Assembly (NCBI GenBank): GCA_019695185.1
Contig: JAIBAN010000002.1
Location: 230,846 to 294,845, forward strand
From: Blastocatellia bacterium
GTDB taxonomy: Bacteria; Acidobacteriota; Blastocatellia; Chloracidobacteriales; Chloracidobacteriaceae
Direction of reading: 5' to 3'
Length of the DNA stretch: 64,000 nt
Part shown: positions 27,637 to 37,800 of the stretch, piece by piece
How the letters are laid out: each line of letters begins with the position of its first letter
Numbering within the stretch: the first letter of the stretch is position 1
Position numbers and translations under genes: made by a program
The notes under the pieces: generated by a model
What the model was told of the DNA's origin: nothing
Databases searched by the model: none
Seen by the model: the letters and a program-made list of their open reading frames with translations, nothing else

Positions 27637-28293
27637 GTGGACTTTCTCTTGAACGATGTCGAAATTCGCATCATCGGCGCATTGATGGAAAAACAGACCA
27701 CCACGCCCGAATATTACCCGCTGACGCTCAACACACTGGTCAACGCCTGCAATCAGCTCTCGAACCGGGAACCGGTGGTTTCCTATGATGAGAAAACGGT
27801 TCAGGACACGCTTTTTCAATTGCGTGGCAAACGTTGCGCCCGCATGATTACCGGTGATGGGCGGGTGCCCAAATACGAGCAAATCCTTACCGAAGAACTG
27901 GAACTGTCTCCTCCGGAAATGGCCGCAATGTGCGTTCTGATGTTGCGCGGCCCGCAAACGCCGGGGGAAATTCGGGGGCGCACGGGGCGGCTGTTTGAAT
28001 TCAATGGTCTGGCCGAAGTTGAAGAAACCTTGCAGGGTTTGGTGGAACGTTCCCTGGTTGCCCGGCTCCCCCGGCAACCCGGCACCAAGGAATCACGGTT
28101 TGCCCATCTGCTTTCCGGAGCAGTTGAAACCGAAGTTCTTCCTCCTTTGCCGGAGGCAGCTCCGGCTCCCTCCACCTCCCGCTTTTCACCTCAGGACCGG
28201 ATTATTGCTCTGGAACAGGAGGTAGCCGGGCTCCGGCAGGAACTTGAGGAACTGAAACAGAAATTCGAAACGTTTCAAAAACAGTTTGAATGA
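27637..28293 (+). CDS. yceH: YceH family protein (DUF480)
   Basis: 218 residues from GTG 27637, with AAAGGAG nine bases upstream. The N-terminal two-thirds (about 1-170) is the double winged-helix DUF480/UPF0502 fold: EIRIIGALMEKQTTTPEYYPLTLN, ACNQLSNREPVV, then MLRGPQTPGEIRGRTGRL. A short Pro/Ala linker leads to a C-terminal coiled coil (about 190-218, ALEQEVAGLRQELEELKQKFE), as in E. coli YceH. The function is unknown; the fold suggests nucleic acid or protein binding. Cytoplasmic. It stands alone between two type D repeat elements. Confidence 0.9.
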   Translation: MDFLLNDVEIRIIGALMEKQTTTPEYYPLTLNTLVNACNQLSNREPVVSYDEKTVQDTLFQLRGKRCARMITGDGRVPKYEQILTEELELSPPEMAAMCVLMLRGPQTPGEIRGRTGRLFEFNGLAEVEETLQGLVERSLVARLPRQPGTKESRFAHLLSGAVETEVLPPLPEAAPAPSTSRFSPQDRIIALEQEVAGLRQELEELKQKFETFQKQFE

Positions 28294-28302
28294 GAAATCG
28301 GG

Positions 28303-28440
28303 TTTGAGGTTCAGGGGTTTCGAATACCAGAAAATCGAAGTTGTGAATTGGCGTTCAATTCTCAATTCTCAATTCTCAATTCTCAATGCTCAATCAAAAA
28401 GACCCCGAACCGTGAACCCTGAGTCCTGAACCCTGAATTG
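28303..28440. repeat. Composite repeat element: type D, core, type C array, type D
   Basis: Short left D units (28303-28318, decayed), then the conserved core (28316-28363), a type C array of CAATTCT units (28354-28393), and right D units (28406-28440, CCCTGAA with variants). The order matches the element at 48203-48333. The last unit ends 2 bases before the next ATG. Confidence 0.88.
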
Positions 28441-28442
28441 TT

Positions 28443-29231
28443 ATGCTTCCTTTTGCCAACGAGCCAATGCCGGTCAGTGCTGAGGTTTACCTCCCAACCC
28501 CGCGCCCGATTCGCCGGCGGAGCGGACGCGGCTGGTTTTTGGGACTGATTCACCTGTTTACCCTGCCGCATCTGCTGGTCGGGGTCGGGGTCGCCACTTT
28601 TGCCCTTTATGCCTGGCTGTTTGTGCTTGTCGGAACGGTGGTTCCCGGTCAGGTTTCAGATAAAAAAGAGTTCTACAATCAAAAAAAGCACACCACTACC
28701 TATCGCCTTTCGTACACCTATGCCCGCAATGGGGTTCAGCAACAGGGCGATGATTGGGTTTCCAAAAGACTCTATACCCAAACTGAAGCCGGGCAGACCG
28801 TCCAAGTCAAAATCTCACCTCTGGCAATCATTCCCATGTCGGTTGTGGTTGACCCATACAATCAGAGCGAGATGGCTGTCTTTCCGATTTTTCTGACTAT
28901 CTTTGCAGTTTTCTGGAATGGGATCATGACATTCTTTTGGTGGACACTGTACCTGCGGCCCTGGCTGTATCGCTGGCTGGTGAAAAACGGAAAAGCCACG
29001 CAAGGGATGATTACCAAAAAGGATATCAAGAAGAGCAAAACCACGACCTACCTGATTGAATATCAATTCCAGCTTTTTGCCTACGGGCAGCCCCTGACCG
29101 GTAAAATGGAAGTGCGCAAGGAAGACTGGGACCACCTCCAGGCCAACACTCCGGTGACGGTGCTCTATCATCCGGACAAACCCAAACGAAATGTGGTCTA
29201 CGAATGCGCCGATTATGAGGTGGCACCTTGA
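28443..29231 (+). CDS. DUF3592-type membrane protein
   Basis: 262 residues. The first membrane span lies at about 36-66 (LPHLLVGVGVATFALYAWLFVLVGTVV). An extracytoplasmic-looking beta segment follows (YRLSYTYARNGVQQQGDDW...VQVKISPLA), then a second span or hairpin (about 140-175, FPIFLTIFAVFWNGIMTFFWWTLYLRPW), and a second copy-like beta segment (TTYLIEYQFQLFAYGQPLTGKMEV...PVTVLYHPDKPKRNVVYE). The repeated span-plus-strand design and 'VLYHPDKPKRNVVYE' ending are typical of DUF3592 proteins, whose role is unknown. The ATG directly follows a type D array with no Shine-Dalgarno site; a GAG-rich site deeper in the coding region is not a better start. Confidence 0.8.
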   Translation: MLPFANEPMPVSAEVYLPTPRPIRRRSGRGWFLGLIHLFTLPHLLVGVGVATFALYAWLFVLVGTVVPGQVSDKKEFYNQKKHTTTYRLSYTYARNGVQQQGDDWVSKRLYTQTEAGQTVQVKISPLAIIPMSVVVDPYNQSEMAVFPIFLTIFAVFWNGIMTFFWWTLYLRPWLYRWLVKNGKATQGMITKKDIKKSKTTTYLIEYQFQLFAYGQPLTGKMEVRKEDWDHLQANTPVTVLYHPDKPKRNVVYECADYEVAP

Positions 29232-29233
29232 AG

Positions 29234-29323
29234 TTTTGAGTTCCGCGTTTACGCGGCTAAAAAAAAGAAACCACCCGCCTGAAGGCGGAACTCAAAACAG
29301 CCGCGTAAACGCGGAACTCAAAA
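29234..29323. repeat. REP-like cluster, GTTCCGCGTTTACGCGG type
   Basis: Two perfectly inverted 25-bp copies (29234-29258 and 29299-29323) with the palindrome CCGCG-TTTA-CGCGG. Between them, at 29274-29298, is a third related unit (palindrome CCGCC-TGAA-GGCGG), the same family as 16478-16529. It sits between convergent genes, where it could serve as a bidirectional terminator. Confidence 0.9.
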
Positions 29324-29344
29324 CTCCCAGAGCACTCCATTCGG

Positions 29345-31417
29345 TTACGTCACCGCCACCAACACCACGGTTGAACGCTTGCTCACCAGATACCAGGAAC
29401 CGGTAATGACCGGGGCTTCCTTCCATTCACAGATGTCTTCGGGTGAGTCGAGTGCCGTATCAATCCAACGCCGCCAGGGAACAGGCTCGTCCGGCCCTCC
29501 CAAGGTTGGAAGTTCAAACCCCAGCGGTTCCCAATAGGCATTAAACATCATGTGGTAACGGATTTTTCCCTTGATATCCTGCGCCGTCACGGCCAGGGTA
29601 TGCGAATCATCCTTGAAATCAGGTTGTCCGAGACGGGTGCCATGCCATTCAATCCTGGCTGAATGCAGGATTTCATTCAACGTCATGTCATCTGAGCGGC
29701 GGCCTGTGGCCAGATGCAGGCGATGGGCTATCAGGCGTTTGACAAAGCGGTGGAGCGCGGCATGTTTTTCCACCAAAGACCAGTCAAACCAGCCGATTTC
29801 ATTATCCTGGCAATAGGCATTGTTATTGCCGGTCTGGGTGCGTCGAACCTCGTCTCCCATGAGCAGCATGGGCGTGCCCAGGGCAAGCAGGTTGATAGCC
29901 AGAAAATTCTTGATTTGCCGGCGGCGCAGTTCCTCCACCGCCGGGTCGGTGGAGGGACCTTCCACCCCGCAATTCCAGCTCCGGTTGTCGTTGGCCCCGT
30001 CACGGTTGGCCTCACCGTTGGCCTCGTTGTGTTTCTGCTCATAGGACACCAAATCATTGAGGGTGTATCCGTCATGGCAGGTCACAAAATTGATGCTTTG
30101 TTCCGGTTCGCGCTCCTCGTGGCCATAGAGGTCAGGGCTGCCGAACAGACGTGCGCCAAATCGTTTGACCATGCCGTTTTCCGCCCGCAGGAACCCCCGT
30201 ACATCATCCCGAAAGAGGCCGTTCCATTCCTTCCAACTGTCTCCGATGAAACTTCCGACCTGATAGAGTCCCCCGGCATCCCAGGCTTCGGCAATCAGTT
30301 TGGTTCCGGCCAGCACCGGGTCTGACTCGATGTCCCACAAAATCGGGGCGTTCTCAACCGGATGACCGGTTTCATCGCGCGACAGAATCGAAGCCAGGTC
30401 AAACCGGAAGCCGTCCACGTGCATGTCCTGCACCCAATACCGGAGGCTGTCCAAAATCATCCGCCGCACAATCGGATGGTTGGCATTGAGCGTGTTCCCG
30501 GTTCCCGAATAATCGGCATACCGTGCCTTGTCTTTTTCCAGAATGTAATAGGTGGTGTTTGCCAACCCGCGAAAACAAAGCGTGGGACCGGCTTCCATGC
30601 CCTCGGTCGTATGGTTGTACACCACGTCCAGAATCACCTCGATGCCCGCCCGGTGCAGGGCTTTCACCATGTCGCGGAATTCGTAAATCGGCCCCAGTAA
30701 ATCCGTGCGCGAACTGTAGGCCGCGTGCGGCGCAAAAAACGAGGCCGGGGCATAGCCCCAGTAATTGACCAGATTTTCGGGGCAGTCCTGGGCGTCAAAC
30801 TGAAAAACGGGGAGCAGTTCCACGGCGGTCACGCCCAAATCCTGCAAATAGGGAATTTTTTCAATCAGTCCGGCATAGGTGCCCCGCTTTTCGGGTGAAA
30901 CGCCGGAATTCGGATGGGCCGTGAATCCCTTGAGGTGCATTTCATAAATCACCGTGGCGGAAAAAGGCTGGCGCAGGGGCGCATCGTCCTCCCAATGATA
31001 CAAACGGCGGTCCCAAACCACACTTTTCATGGCGGTGGCCGTATTGTCGCCGGGCCGGCGGGCCAGTTTCCGGTCGTAATTCGGCGGCACGGCCACTGCA
31101 AATCCGTAGGGGTCGAGCAAAACCTTTTGGGCATCAAACCGGTGGCCTTTGGTCAAATCGAACGGTCCGTCCGCCCGAAACCCATAGACCTGACCGCCCG
31201 CCAGCCCGTGAACAAACACGTGCCAGTAGTGGTAAGTCCGGTTCCGCCGGGGGTCGAGCGCAATCACCTGGGCCGGTTGGGCATCGTCAATGTGGTTGAA
31301 GAGCAGCAGTTCAATGCGGGTGGCGTGTTTCGAATACAGGCTGAAATTCACGCCTCCATCAAACAAAGTGGCACCCAGCGGAAAACATTTTCCGGGGCCG
31401 ATGGAGAGAGTTGGCAT
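29345..31417 (-). CDS. glgX: Glycogen debranching enzyme, isoamylase-type
   Basis: 690 residues from ATG 31417 (MPTLSIGPGKCFPLGATLFD). Hydrolyses alpha-1,6 branches of glycogen limit dextrins in the cytoplasm. N-terminal CBM48 domain (about 10-110), then the GH13 barrel with its four regions visible: VILDVVYNHT; DGFRFDLASI carrying the nucleophile Asp; LIAEAWDAGG carrying the acid/base Glu; and FVTCHDGYTLND. The C-terminal beta domain ends ITGSWYLVSKRSTVVLVAV. An extension to a TTG 18 codons upstream is rejected: it runs through a REP-like palindrome and has no ribosome site. No other glycogen genes are adjacent. Confidence 0.93.
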   Translation of the reverse strand: MPTLSIGPGKCFPLGATLFDGGVNFSLYSKHATRIELLLFNHIDDAQPAQVIALDPRRNRTYHYWHVFVHGLAGGQVYGFRADGPFDLTKGHRFDAQKVLLDPYGFAVAVPPNYDRKLARRPGDNTATAMKSVVWDRRLYHWEDDAPLRQPFSATVIYEMHLKGFTAHPNSGVSPEKRGTYAGLIEKIPYLQDLGVTAVELLPVFQFDAQDCPENLVNYWGYAPASFFAPHAAYSSRTDLLGPIYEFRDMVKALHRAGIEVILDVVYNHTTEGMEAGPTLCFRGLANTTYYILEKDKARYADYSGTGNTLNANHPIVRRMILDSLRYWVQDMHVDGFRFDLASILSRDETGHPVENAPILWDIESDPVLAGTKLIAEAWDAGGLYQVGSFIGDSWKEWNGLFRDDVRGFLRAENGMVKRFGARLFGSPDLYGHEEREPEQSINFVTCHDGYTLNDLVSYEQKHNEANGEANRDGANDNRSWNCGVEGPSTDPAVEELRRRQIKNFLAINLLALGTPMLLMGDEVRRTQTGNNNAYCQDNEIGWFDWSLVEKHAALHRFVKRLIAHRLHLATGRRSDDMTLNEILHSARIEWHGTRLGQPDFKDDSHTLAVTAQDIKGKIRYHMMFNAYWEPLGFELPTLGGPDEPVPWRRWIDTALDSPEDICEWKEAPVITGSWYLVSKRSTVVLVAVT

Positions 31418-31462
31418 AAGGCAATCAAAAAAGAAAACTGGAGTGGCTGCACCGCTGAGTTC

Positions 31463-31484
31463 GGAGTTCAAGCTTCAGCTTGCC
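31463..31484. repeat. REP-like palindrome GTTCAAGCTTCAGCTTG
   Basis: GGAGTTC followed by CAAGCT-TC-AGCTTG: the same GAGTTC-plus-palindrome design as the units at 16478 and 29234, with a different stem. It lies in the leader of glgX. The remaining space to the ABC gene (31485-31656) shows nothing else. Confidence 0.65.
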
Positions 31485-31656
31485 TTCTGAAACACAGCGT
31501 TCAGTCTAAATCGTAAGTAAAATTTGCGAAACCCTTTTCCACTTTGCTTCGTTTCCAGCCGCAACCTTCATCCAAATCATTGTAACAATTTTCATTCCAA
31601 GGCCGCTTCATCCCGGTTTGGGGAGTTGTGTGCCTGTTTTCCAAGGACGAATGTCT

Positions 31657-32538
31657 ATGCTCTCAATTCAATCGGTTTCCAAACGCTTTGCCGGAGGAAA
31701 TTACGGCGTCAAAGATTTTTCCCTCGAACTGAAAGGCGGGGTGCTGGGGTTGCTCGGTCCCAACGGAGCCGGAAAAACCACCCTCATGCAGATGCTGGCC
31801 ACCATCACCCAACCCACTGCCGGAACGATTCACTTTCAAGGAACGGATATTCTGAAAAACCCTGAACCATTGCGGCGCAAACTGGGCTACCTGCCCCAGG
31901 ACTTCGGGGTCTATGACAATTTGACGGCCATTGAGTTTCTGAGCTATTTCGCTGCTCTCAAAGGGGTTCACAGCCGTGCACGGGTGCTCGAAATGCTGGA
32001 ACTGGTCAACCTGCAAACCGTGGCCAAACGAAATGTTGGAGCATTTTCGGGTGGGATGAAACAACGCCTGGGCATTGCCCAGGCCCTCATCAACCATCCG
32101 GACCTGGTGATTGTGGATGAACCCACCGCCGGACTGGACCCCGAGGAACGCGTCCGGTTTCGCAACATCCTGTCGGAAATCGGCTTTGGGAAACTGGTTA
32201 TTCTCTCAACCCACATTGTCTCGGATATTGAATCCATCGCCACGGAAATCGCAGTGGTCCGGCAGGGCTCGCTCGTGGTTTGCGCCACCCCCGAACGGCT
32301 GTTGCAGCAAGCCGCCGGCACAGTGTGGGAAGCGGTTGTGTCCTCGGAGCATTTCGATACGGTGCGCACCAGTCTCAAGGTTTCCAACGCCGTTCGCAAA
32401 TCCGACGGGGTTCATGTGCGGATGGTGCATCCGGAACGCCCGTTTGTCGGAGCGGTCGGAGCCGAACCGAATCTGGAAGATGCCTATTTGTACTTTATGA
32501 ACTTTGCCGGACAGGAATCCCTGCGAAAGGTGGCCTAA
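31657..32538 (+). CDS. ABC transporter ATP-binding protein
   Basis: 293 residues from ATG 31657, chosen because AAGGA (31643-31647) stands nine bases upstream; ATG 31651, two codons earlier, is also possible. Complete ATPase: Walker A GPNGAGKTT, Q-loop YLPQDFGVYD, signature FSGGMKQR, Walker B LVIVDEPTAGLD and the switch STHIVSD. The C-terminal 80 residues form the extension common in CcmA/NatA-type exporters. It powers the permease encoded next, whose ATG lies 4 bases after this stop, so the two are co-transcribed and probably translationally coupled. The substrate is unknown. Confidence 0.92.
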   Translation: MLSIQSVSKRFAGGNYGVKDFSLELKGGVLGLLGPNGAGKTTLMQMLATITQPTAGTIHFQGTDILKNPEPLRRKLGYLPQDFGVYDNLTAIEFLSYFAALKGVHSRARVLEMLELVNLQTVAKRNVGAFSGGMKQRLGIAQALINHPDLVIVDEPTAGLDPEERVRFRNILSEIGFGKLVILSTHIVSDIESIATEIAVVRQGSLVVCATPERLLQQAAGTVWEAVVSSEHFDTVRTSLKVSNAVRKSDGVHVRMVHPERPFVGAVGAEPNLEDAYLYFMNFAGQESLRKVA

Positions 32539-32542
32539 ACGT

Positions 32543-34135
32543 ATGGAAGAACGACTGTTGAGAATTCTGGCCATTGTTAAAACCGATGTTTTGATTCGCT
32601 TGCGCAAACCGGCCACGCTGGTGATTTTCCTGTTGCTGTGCATCCTCTCCTATAACTTTGTGCCGGACCCAGCCACCGGTCATACACTGATTCAAAGCGA
32701 CGGCCACCGGGGTTTCTACAATTCGGCTTTGGTGGCGGTGGGAACCGGAATGCTGGGAACCTTTATCCTTGGTTTTTTTGGGTTTTATCTGGTCAGCAAT
32801 GCCTTGCGCCGTGACATCCAATCCCGCACCGGCTTTGTGATTGCCTCAACTGCCGTCGCAAACTGGGAATACCTGCTGGGCAAGCTGCTGGGCAACATTG
32901 TGTTTCTGTCAGTGGTGATGGCTGCCTTCATGGGCAGCTCGATGGGCATGCAGGTTCTGCGAGGCGAAGTGGCATTGGAACCCTTTGTCTTCATCTGGCA
33001 TTACCTCTGGATTGCCCCGTCCATGATTGTTTTTGTTTCGGTCGTGGCCATGCTGTTTGAGTCCATTCCTTTTCTGTCAGGCAAAATCGGAGACGTGGCC
33101 TATTTTTTCGTCTGGCTTTTCACCACCGTGATTGCGCCCATAGGAATGGCCAACTACAAAACCGGCCAACCTCTGCCCTGGACTCTTTATGTTGACACCT
33201 ATGGACTGGGATTTGTCGTTGCCCAGATTCAAAATACATTTCACACTTCGAGTTTTTCCATCGGCAGTGCCCCCTACAACACCAAACTGGCACCGATGGT
33301 TTTTTCAGGCTTTACCATTGGCTGGCAATATGTGTTGCCCCGTTTGTGCTCTATCCTGATTCCATTGCTGCTGATGGGACTTGTGGCCTTGATTTTCCAT
33401 CGCTTCAACCCCACCCGGCTGAAACTTTCGGCGCATTCCGGCGGACAAAAACTGCTTGCCCGTCTCAACGGCTGGATGAAACCGGTGGCGGACGTGCCGC
33501 TCAGTCTGTTGGAACGCATTCAATTTGGGGCTGGTCCCAATTTTGGAAACTCGATTCTGGCCGATGTGACGACCACCTTCCGGCTGGCCCCGCTGGCCTT
33601 GCTGGTGCCCTTGGGATTTTCTCTGGTGGCAGCCATGCAACCGGCAGCCCAGATTCAAAAGCTGCTGCCACCCTTGATGGTCGCCACGGCTGCGGTGATT
33701 GCCGATGTTGCCGCCAGGGAAAAACGGGCCGGATTGAGCCTGCTGACCTTTGCTTCCCCATTCCTGAAGCCCCGCTTTATTGTGTGGAAACTGGCCACGG
33801 CGGTCACTCTGACCTTGCTCTGTATTGCGGTGCCATTGGCCAAACTGGCTGTGTTTCAACCTCATGCCGCCCTGTCCTTCGTGATTGGTTCGCTGGTTGT
33901 GGCAGCAGCAGCCACCGCGCTGGGAACGGTGACCGGCAGTTCCAAAGCCTTTTTATGCAGCTTTATGCTCTTTTGGTACATTGCCCTGGATAGCAAAGGA
34001 AGAAATCCGGCCCTGGATTTTGCCGGCTGGTTTGGTACAGCCACCCTGCGCATCCAACTGGCCTATGCAACCACAGCCCTGGCCCTGATTGTCGCCACCC
34101 AGGTGTTTTATCTCTGGCGCGAGCGACGTGGATAA
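32543..34135 (+). CDS. ABC-2 type permease
   Basis: 530 residues from ATG 32543, with AAAGG 11 bases upstream inside the preceding gene. Two blocks of hydrophobic spans: about 20-40, 65-90, 115-140, 155-180, 185-205 and 260-290 in the first half, and 340-365, 375-395, 415-440, 445-470 and 500-520 in the second. The large soluble loop between (about 295-340) is basic. The design fits ABC-2 exporters with two half-transporter-like bundles in one chain. With the preceding ATPase it probably exports a lipid, peptide or polymer from the cytoplasm; nothing in the sequence identifies the cargo. Its stop runs straight into a type B array. Confidence 0.88.
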   Translation: MEERLLRILAIVKTDVLIRLRKPATLVIFLLLCILSYNFVPDPATGHTLIQSDGHRGFYNSALVAVGTGMLGTFILGFFGFYLVSNALRRDIQSRTGFVIASTAVANWEYLLGKLLGNIVFLSVVMAAFMGSSMGMQVLRGEVALEPFVFIWHYLWIAPSMIVFVSVVAMLFESIPFLSGKIGDVAYFFVWLFTTVIAPIGMANYKTGQPLPWTLYVDTYGLGFVVAQIQNTFHTSSFSIGSAPYNTKLAPMVFSGFTIGWQYVLPRLCSILIPLLLMGLVALIFHRFNPTRLKLSAHSGGQKLLARLNGWMKPVADVPLSLLERIQFGAGPNFGNSILADVTTTFRLAPLALLVPLGFSLVAAMQPAAQIQKLLPPLMVATAAVIADVAAREKRAGLSLLTFASPFLKPRFIVWKLATAVTLTLLCIAVPLAKLAVFQPHAALSFVIGSLVVAAAATALGTVTGSSKAFLCSFMLFWYIALDSKGRNPALDFAGWFGTATLRIQLAYATTALALIVATQVFYLWRERRG

Positions 34136-34138
34136 GAA

Positions 34139-34215
34139 AGTCTGGGGAGTCTGGGGAGTCTTGAGAGTCTGGGGAGTCTTGAGAGTCTGGGGAGTCTTGG
34201 GAGTCTTGGGAGTCT
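34139..34215. repeat. Left arm of type B nonamer pair flanking a gene
   Basis: About eight units mixing GTCTGGGGA, GTCTTGAGA and GTCTTGGGA. The array links the permease stop to the stop of the convergent four-helix-bundle gene (TAG at 34216-34214 lies in the last unit). Its complement is at 34703-34751. Confidence 0.9.
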
Positions 34216-34588
34216 ATCTTGATGAGGAACCACCAAGGTACTTTCCAAATGATTGAATCAAACGGGAGCATTCTTCAGCTTTATCATAAAGGTCCTGAAA
34301 TTGCTCTTCTTGAAGGTATGCTTGGTCAAGTGCAACGTACACAGCAGCTTGAACCTCCGCCGTTGAGCCATGTGCCTGAGCCAAAAAATGAGCAAAATCA
34401 CGGTCGGTCTTGCGAGCAAAACCTTCGGCAATATTGAGCATAATTGACAGACTTGCTCTGCGAACCTGGTCTTTGAGGGCATAATCTCTGGAAAAACGGT
34501 CCTGGTTGGTTGCTTCATAGACCAGATAAGTTAATTCGCGGGCCTTCTTCCAGGAGAGAATATCTTCAAAACGGGTAATAGTTGGCAT
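34214..34588 (-). CDS. Four-helix bundle protein (S23/IVP family)
   Basis: 124 residues of the four-helix bundle family first seen as proteins encoded in intervening sequences of 23S rRNA genes. Family marks: FEDILSWKKARELTYLVYEAT, the RRASLSIMLNIAEGFARKTDRDFAHFLAQA core, and GSTAEVQAAVYVALDQAYL. The length is normal, though the C-terminal SFGKYLGGSSSR tail ends against a repeat array. Here it is far from any rRNA gene and lies exactly between the two inverted arms of a type B element (34139-34215 and 34703-34751), the only pair in the window that encloses a whole gene. The function is not established; a structural or RNA-associated role is inferred from the family. Confidence 0.9.
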   Translation of the reverse strand: MPTITRFEDILSWKKARELTYLVYEATNQDRFSRDYALKDQVRRASLSIMLNIAEGFARKTDRDFAHFLAQAHGSTAEVQAAVYVALDQAYLQEEQFQDLYDKAEECSRLIQSFGKYLGGSSSR

Positions 34589-34702
34589 AGATACCTGAAT
34601 GACTTAAGACCATTGTCGTTTTCAAATTGTCTGAACTCTTCCTGGCCTTGTTCAAAAGCAAATGCCATGCCATTAAATTTTAATTGTATTTTCCAATTGA
34701 GT

Positions 34703-34751
34703 GACTCCCCAGACTCCCCAGACTCCCAAGACTCCCCAGACTCCCAAGACT
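34703..34751. repeat. Right arm of type B nonamer pair flanking a gene
   Basis: About five units of GACTCCCCA/GACTCCCAA, complementary to 34139-34215. It lies between the start of the four-helix-bundle gene and the start of the propeller-Ser/Thr kinase gene. Confidence 0.9.
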
Positions 34752-34837
34752 TTCCGCTCCGCTTTGCTTTCAATTGAATGAACCGGTTATGATGCCACCT
34801 CTTCCAAGCACTTTTCCTTTTTTCCTGTTTTTCACCT

Positions 34838-37800
34838 ATGTTCAAGGGGCGGCACAGCTTTTGTGGCAGGTTGCAAAAACTTATTGGCGCACTGGCGGTG
34901 GGAATCTGCCTCCTGTCACCCTCGGTGATGGGTCAGAAGTCCCGGAATGAGGCGGAAAACGAGAAACCACCTGCACAGACCGCTGCCACCGATTCATCCA
35001 AAGACCTCCCTTCCAATCAAAATCCGGTTCCGGCAGGCATTCCCCTTCGGTTGAAGCGGTTTGCCAAGGAACAGGGGCTGTCAACCAGTGGGATTACCTG
35101 TCTGGTTCAGGACCTCCGTGGTTTTTTATGGATTGGCACCGGAGACGGCCTGAATCGCTTTGACGGGCAACGGTTCACGGTGTTTCGGAATGACCCCGGC
35201 AATCCTTTTTCGCTGCCCTACAATGATGTGCTGTCACTCTGCGTGGACCGTTCCGGAACGCTCTGGGTGGCCACCCAGGGCGGCGGGCTGGCCGCCTTTG
35301 ACGCCCGGACGGAACATTTTACAACCTATCGCAACGACCCGAAAAACCCGCACAGCCTGAGCCATAACGAAGTCCGCAAAGTCATTGAAGACCGCTCCGG
35401 GCTCATTTGGGCGGGAACCCGTGGCGGAGGCCTCTGCTCTTTTGACCCAAACACCAAGTCCTTTACCACCTATCGCCATGACCCGCAAAATCCGCACAGT
35501 CTGGGCCATGATGATGTTCGCGGTTTGGCCGTGGACCAGCAAAATGTTCTCTGGGTGGCAACCAAAGGCGGAGGACTCAGCCGTTTTAACCGGGAGCGGG
35601 GGGATTTCACCGTTTTCAAAAACAATCCGGCCCAGGCCGACAGTCTGCCCCTTGATGATGCGCGTTCGGTCTATGTGGACCGTTCCAATACCCTCTGGGT
35701 CGGCACCTTTGGCGGCGGGTTATGCCGCTTTGACCGGACCCGCGAAACGTTTGCCATTTTCAAAAGCAATCCGCAGGCGGCTGACAGTATCAGTGGAAAT
35801 ATGGTGTTCGGCTATGCCGAGGACGAAACCGGTATGTTCTGGATTGGCACCCGCGTCACCGGAGTCTGCGCGCTGGACCGCACCACCGGGAAGTTTACCC
35901 GCTTCCGGCTTTCGGGACCCAATGCCGACAAACCCCTGGGCAATACCGTCGAGTCGTTTTGTGTGGACCGTTCCGGAATTGTCTGGATTGGGTCGTCTGA
36001 CGGGCTTTATGCCTACGACCGCAAACTGGACCGTTTTCAATCGTTTCCCACCAGTTTGCCGATGTTTCAGGAATTGACCACCTTTGCCGTCAGCACGCTG
36101 GCGCAAAGCCCGGACGGGACCCTGTGGGTGGGCACTTCCAACGGGCTGTGCCGGTTCAATCGGAAAACCGGGGAATATAAAACCTACCGAACGTTGATTC
36201 CCGACCCCAAAGACCCGAAAGCCACCAAACGAAATGTGGTCCTGTCGCTCCTGTTCGACCGAACCGGCACACTCTGGGTGGGAACTTCACGTGGATTATG
36301 CAGCCTGGACCCGGCGACCGACCGCATTACAATCTATCCACACGAACCGCTTGAACCAACCGGTTCCAGCAACAACAATATTCTCGGACTGACCGAAGAC
36401 CGCGCCGGAATTGTGTGGATTACCACACGCGGCGGGGAATTTTACAGCTACGACCGGAAAACCAATCAGTTTACCACCTATCGGGAGGAGCTTTTGGCCT
36501 CGCCGGGGCTGCAAAAATTCCCGGTCCGGATGCTGCTGGAAGACCGGACCGGTACGCTCTGGATTGCTTCGAAAGGCGGCGGTCTGTGCCGTTTTGACCG
36601 GGCGACCAAACAACTGACCGCCCTTACCCATGACCCGAACAACCCCCAAAGTCTGGCCAGTGATTCGGTCAACTGTCTGTTTGAAGACCAAAGCGGAACG
36701 TTATGGGTCGGAATGGTGGGCGGCGGGCTGGATTGCTATGACCGGCAAACCGGAACCTTTATCCATTACCGCGAGAAAGACGGCCTCATCAACGATAGTG
36801 TGCAGGGCATTTTGCAGGACAGAAACAGGAATTTGTGGCTTTCAACCACTGCCGGGCTTTCCCGTTTCAATCCGCAGACCCGCGTCTTTCAATCATTTGA
36901 CCAGCGGGACGGAATTCCCTGCTCGGACTTTTCAGTGAATGCGGCGCTGTTGAATCCGGCAGGCGAAATGATATTTGGCGGAGAGGGCGGGTTTACCGTT
37001 TTTCAGCCGGAACAGGTGCGCGAAAATCCGTTCGTCCCGCCCGTGGTGCTGACCGGCTTCAAGAAATTCAACAAACCCGTTGATTTGCCGGTTTCCATCA
37101 CGGAAGCACCGGAACTGGAAATTTCCTACCGCGATAATTTCATTACCTTTGAATTTGCCGCCCTCAGTTTTACCAATCCCGAAAAAAATCAGTTTGCCTA
37201 TAAACTCGAAAACTTCAATCAGGACTGGATTCAGGCCGGTACCCACCCCTCGGCCACCTTTACCAATCTGGACCCTGGTGAATATGTCCTCCGGGTCAAG
37301 GCGGCCAACAATGACGGACTCTGGAATGAAACCGGCGCGGTGCTGCGCCTGCGGGTCACCCCGCCCTGGTGGAAAACCAAATGGGCCTATGGATTCTATC
37401 TGTTCAGCGTCTCCGGGGCGATTTTCGGGGGCATGCAGTGGCGGGTCCGGTCTTTCAAAATCCGCAACCGCCAACTGGAAGCCAAAGTTGCCGAACGAAC
37501 CGTCCAACTTGACCAGAAAAACAGCGAATTGGCGGCCAACCTGGAGCAATTGCGGGTTGCCAAGCGCGAAACCGAACGCAAAAACAAGGAACTGGACCAA
37601 AAAATTCAGGAACTGGTGGCCTCGCAACAACAGGCTGACCGGATTTTCTCGGCTCTGGCGGAAGCCCTGCCCGGCACCATTCTCGAAGGAAAATACCGGC
37701 TTGGTGAGAAAATCGGTGCCGGCGGCTTCGGCGCAGTGTTTCGGGCGACGCATTTGGGGCTTAATCGTCCGATTGCGGTCAAAATTTTCCGCCCCACGCC

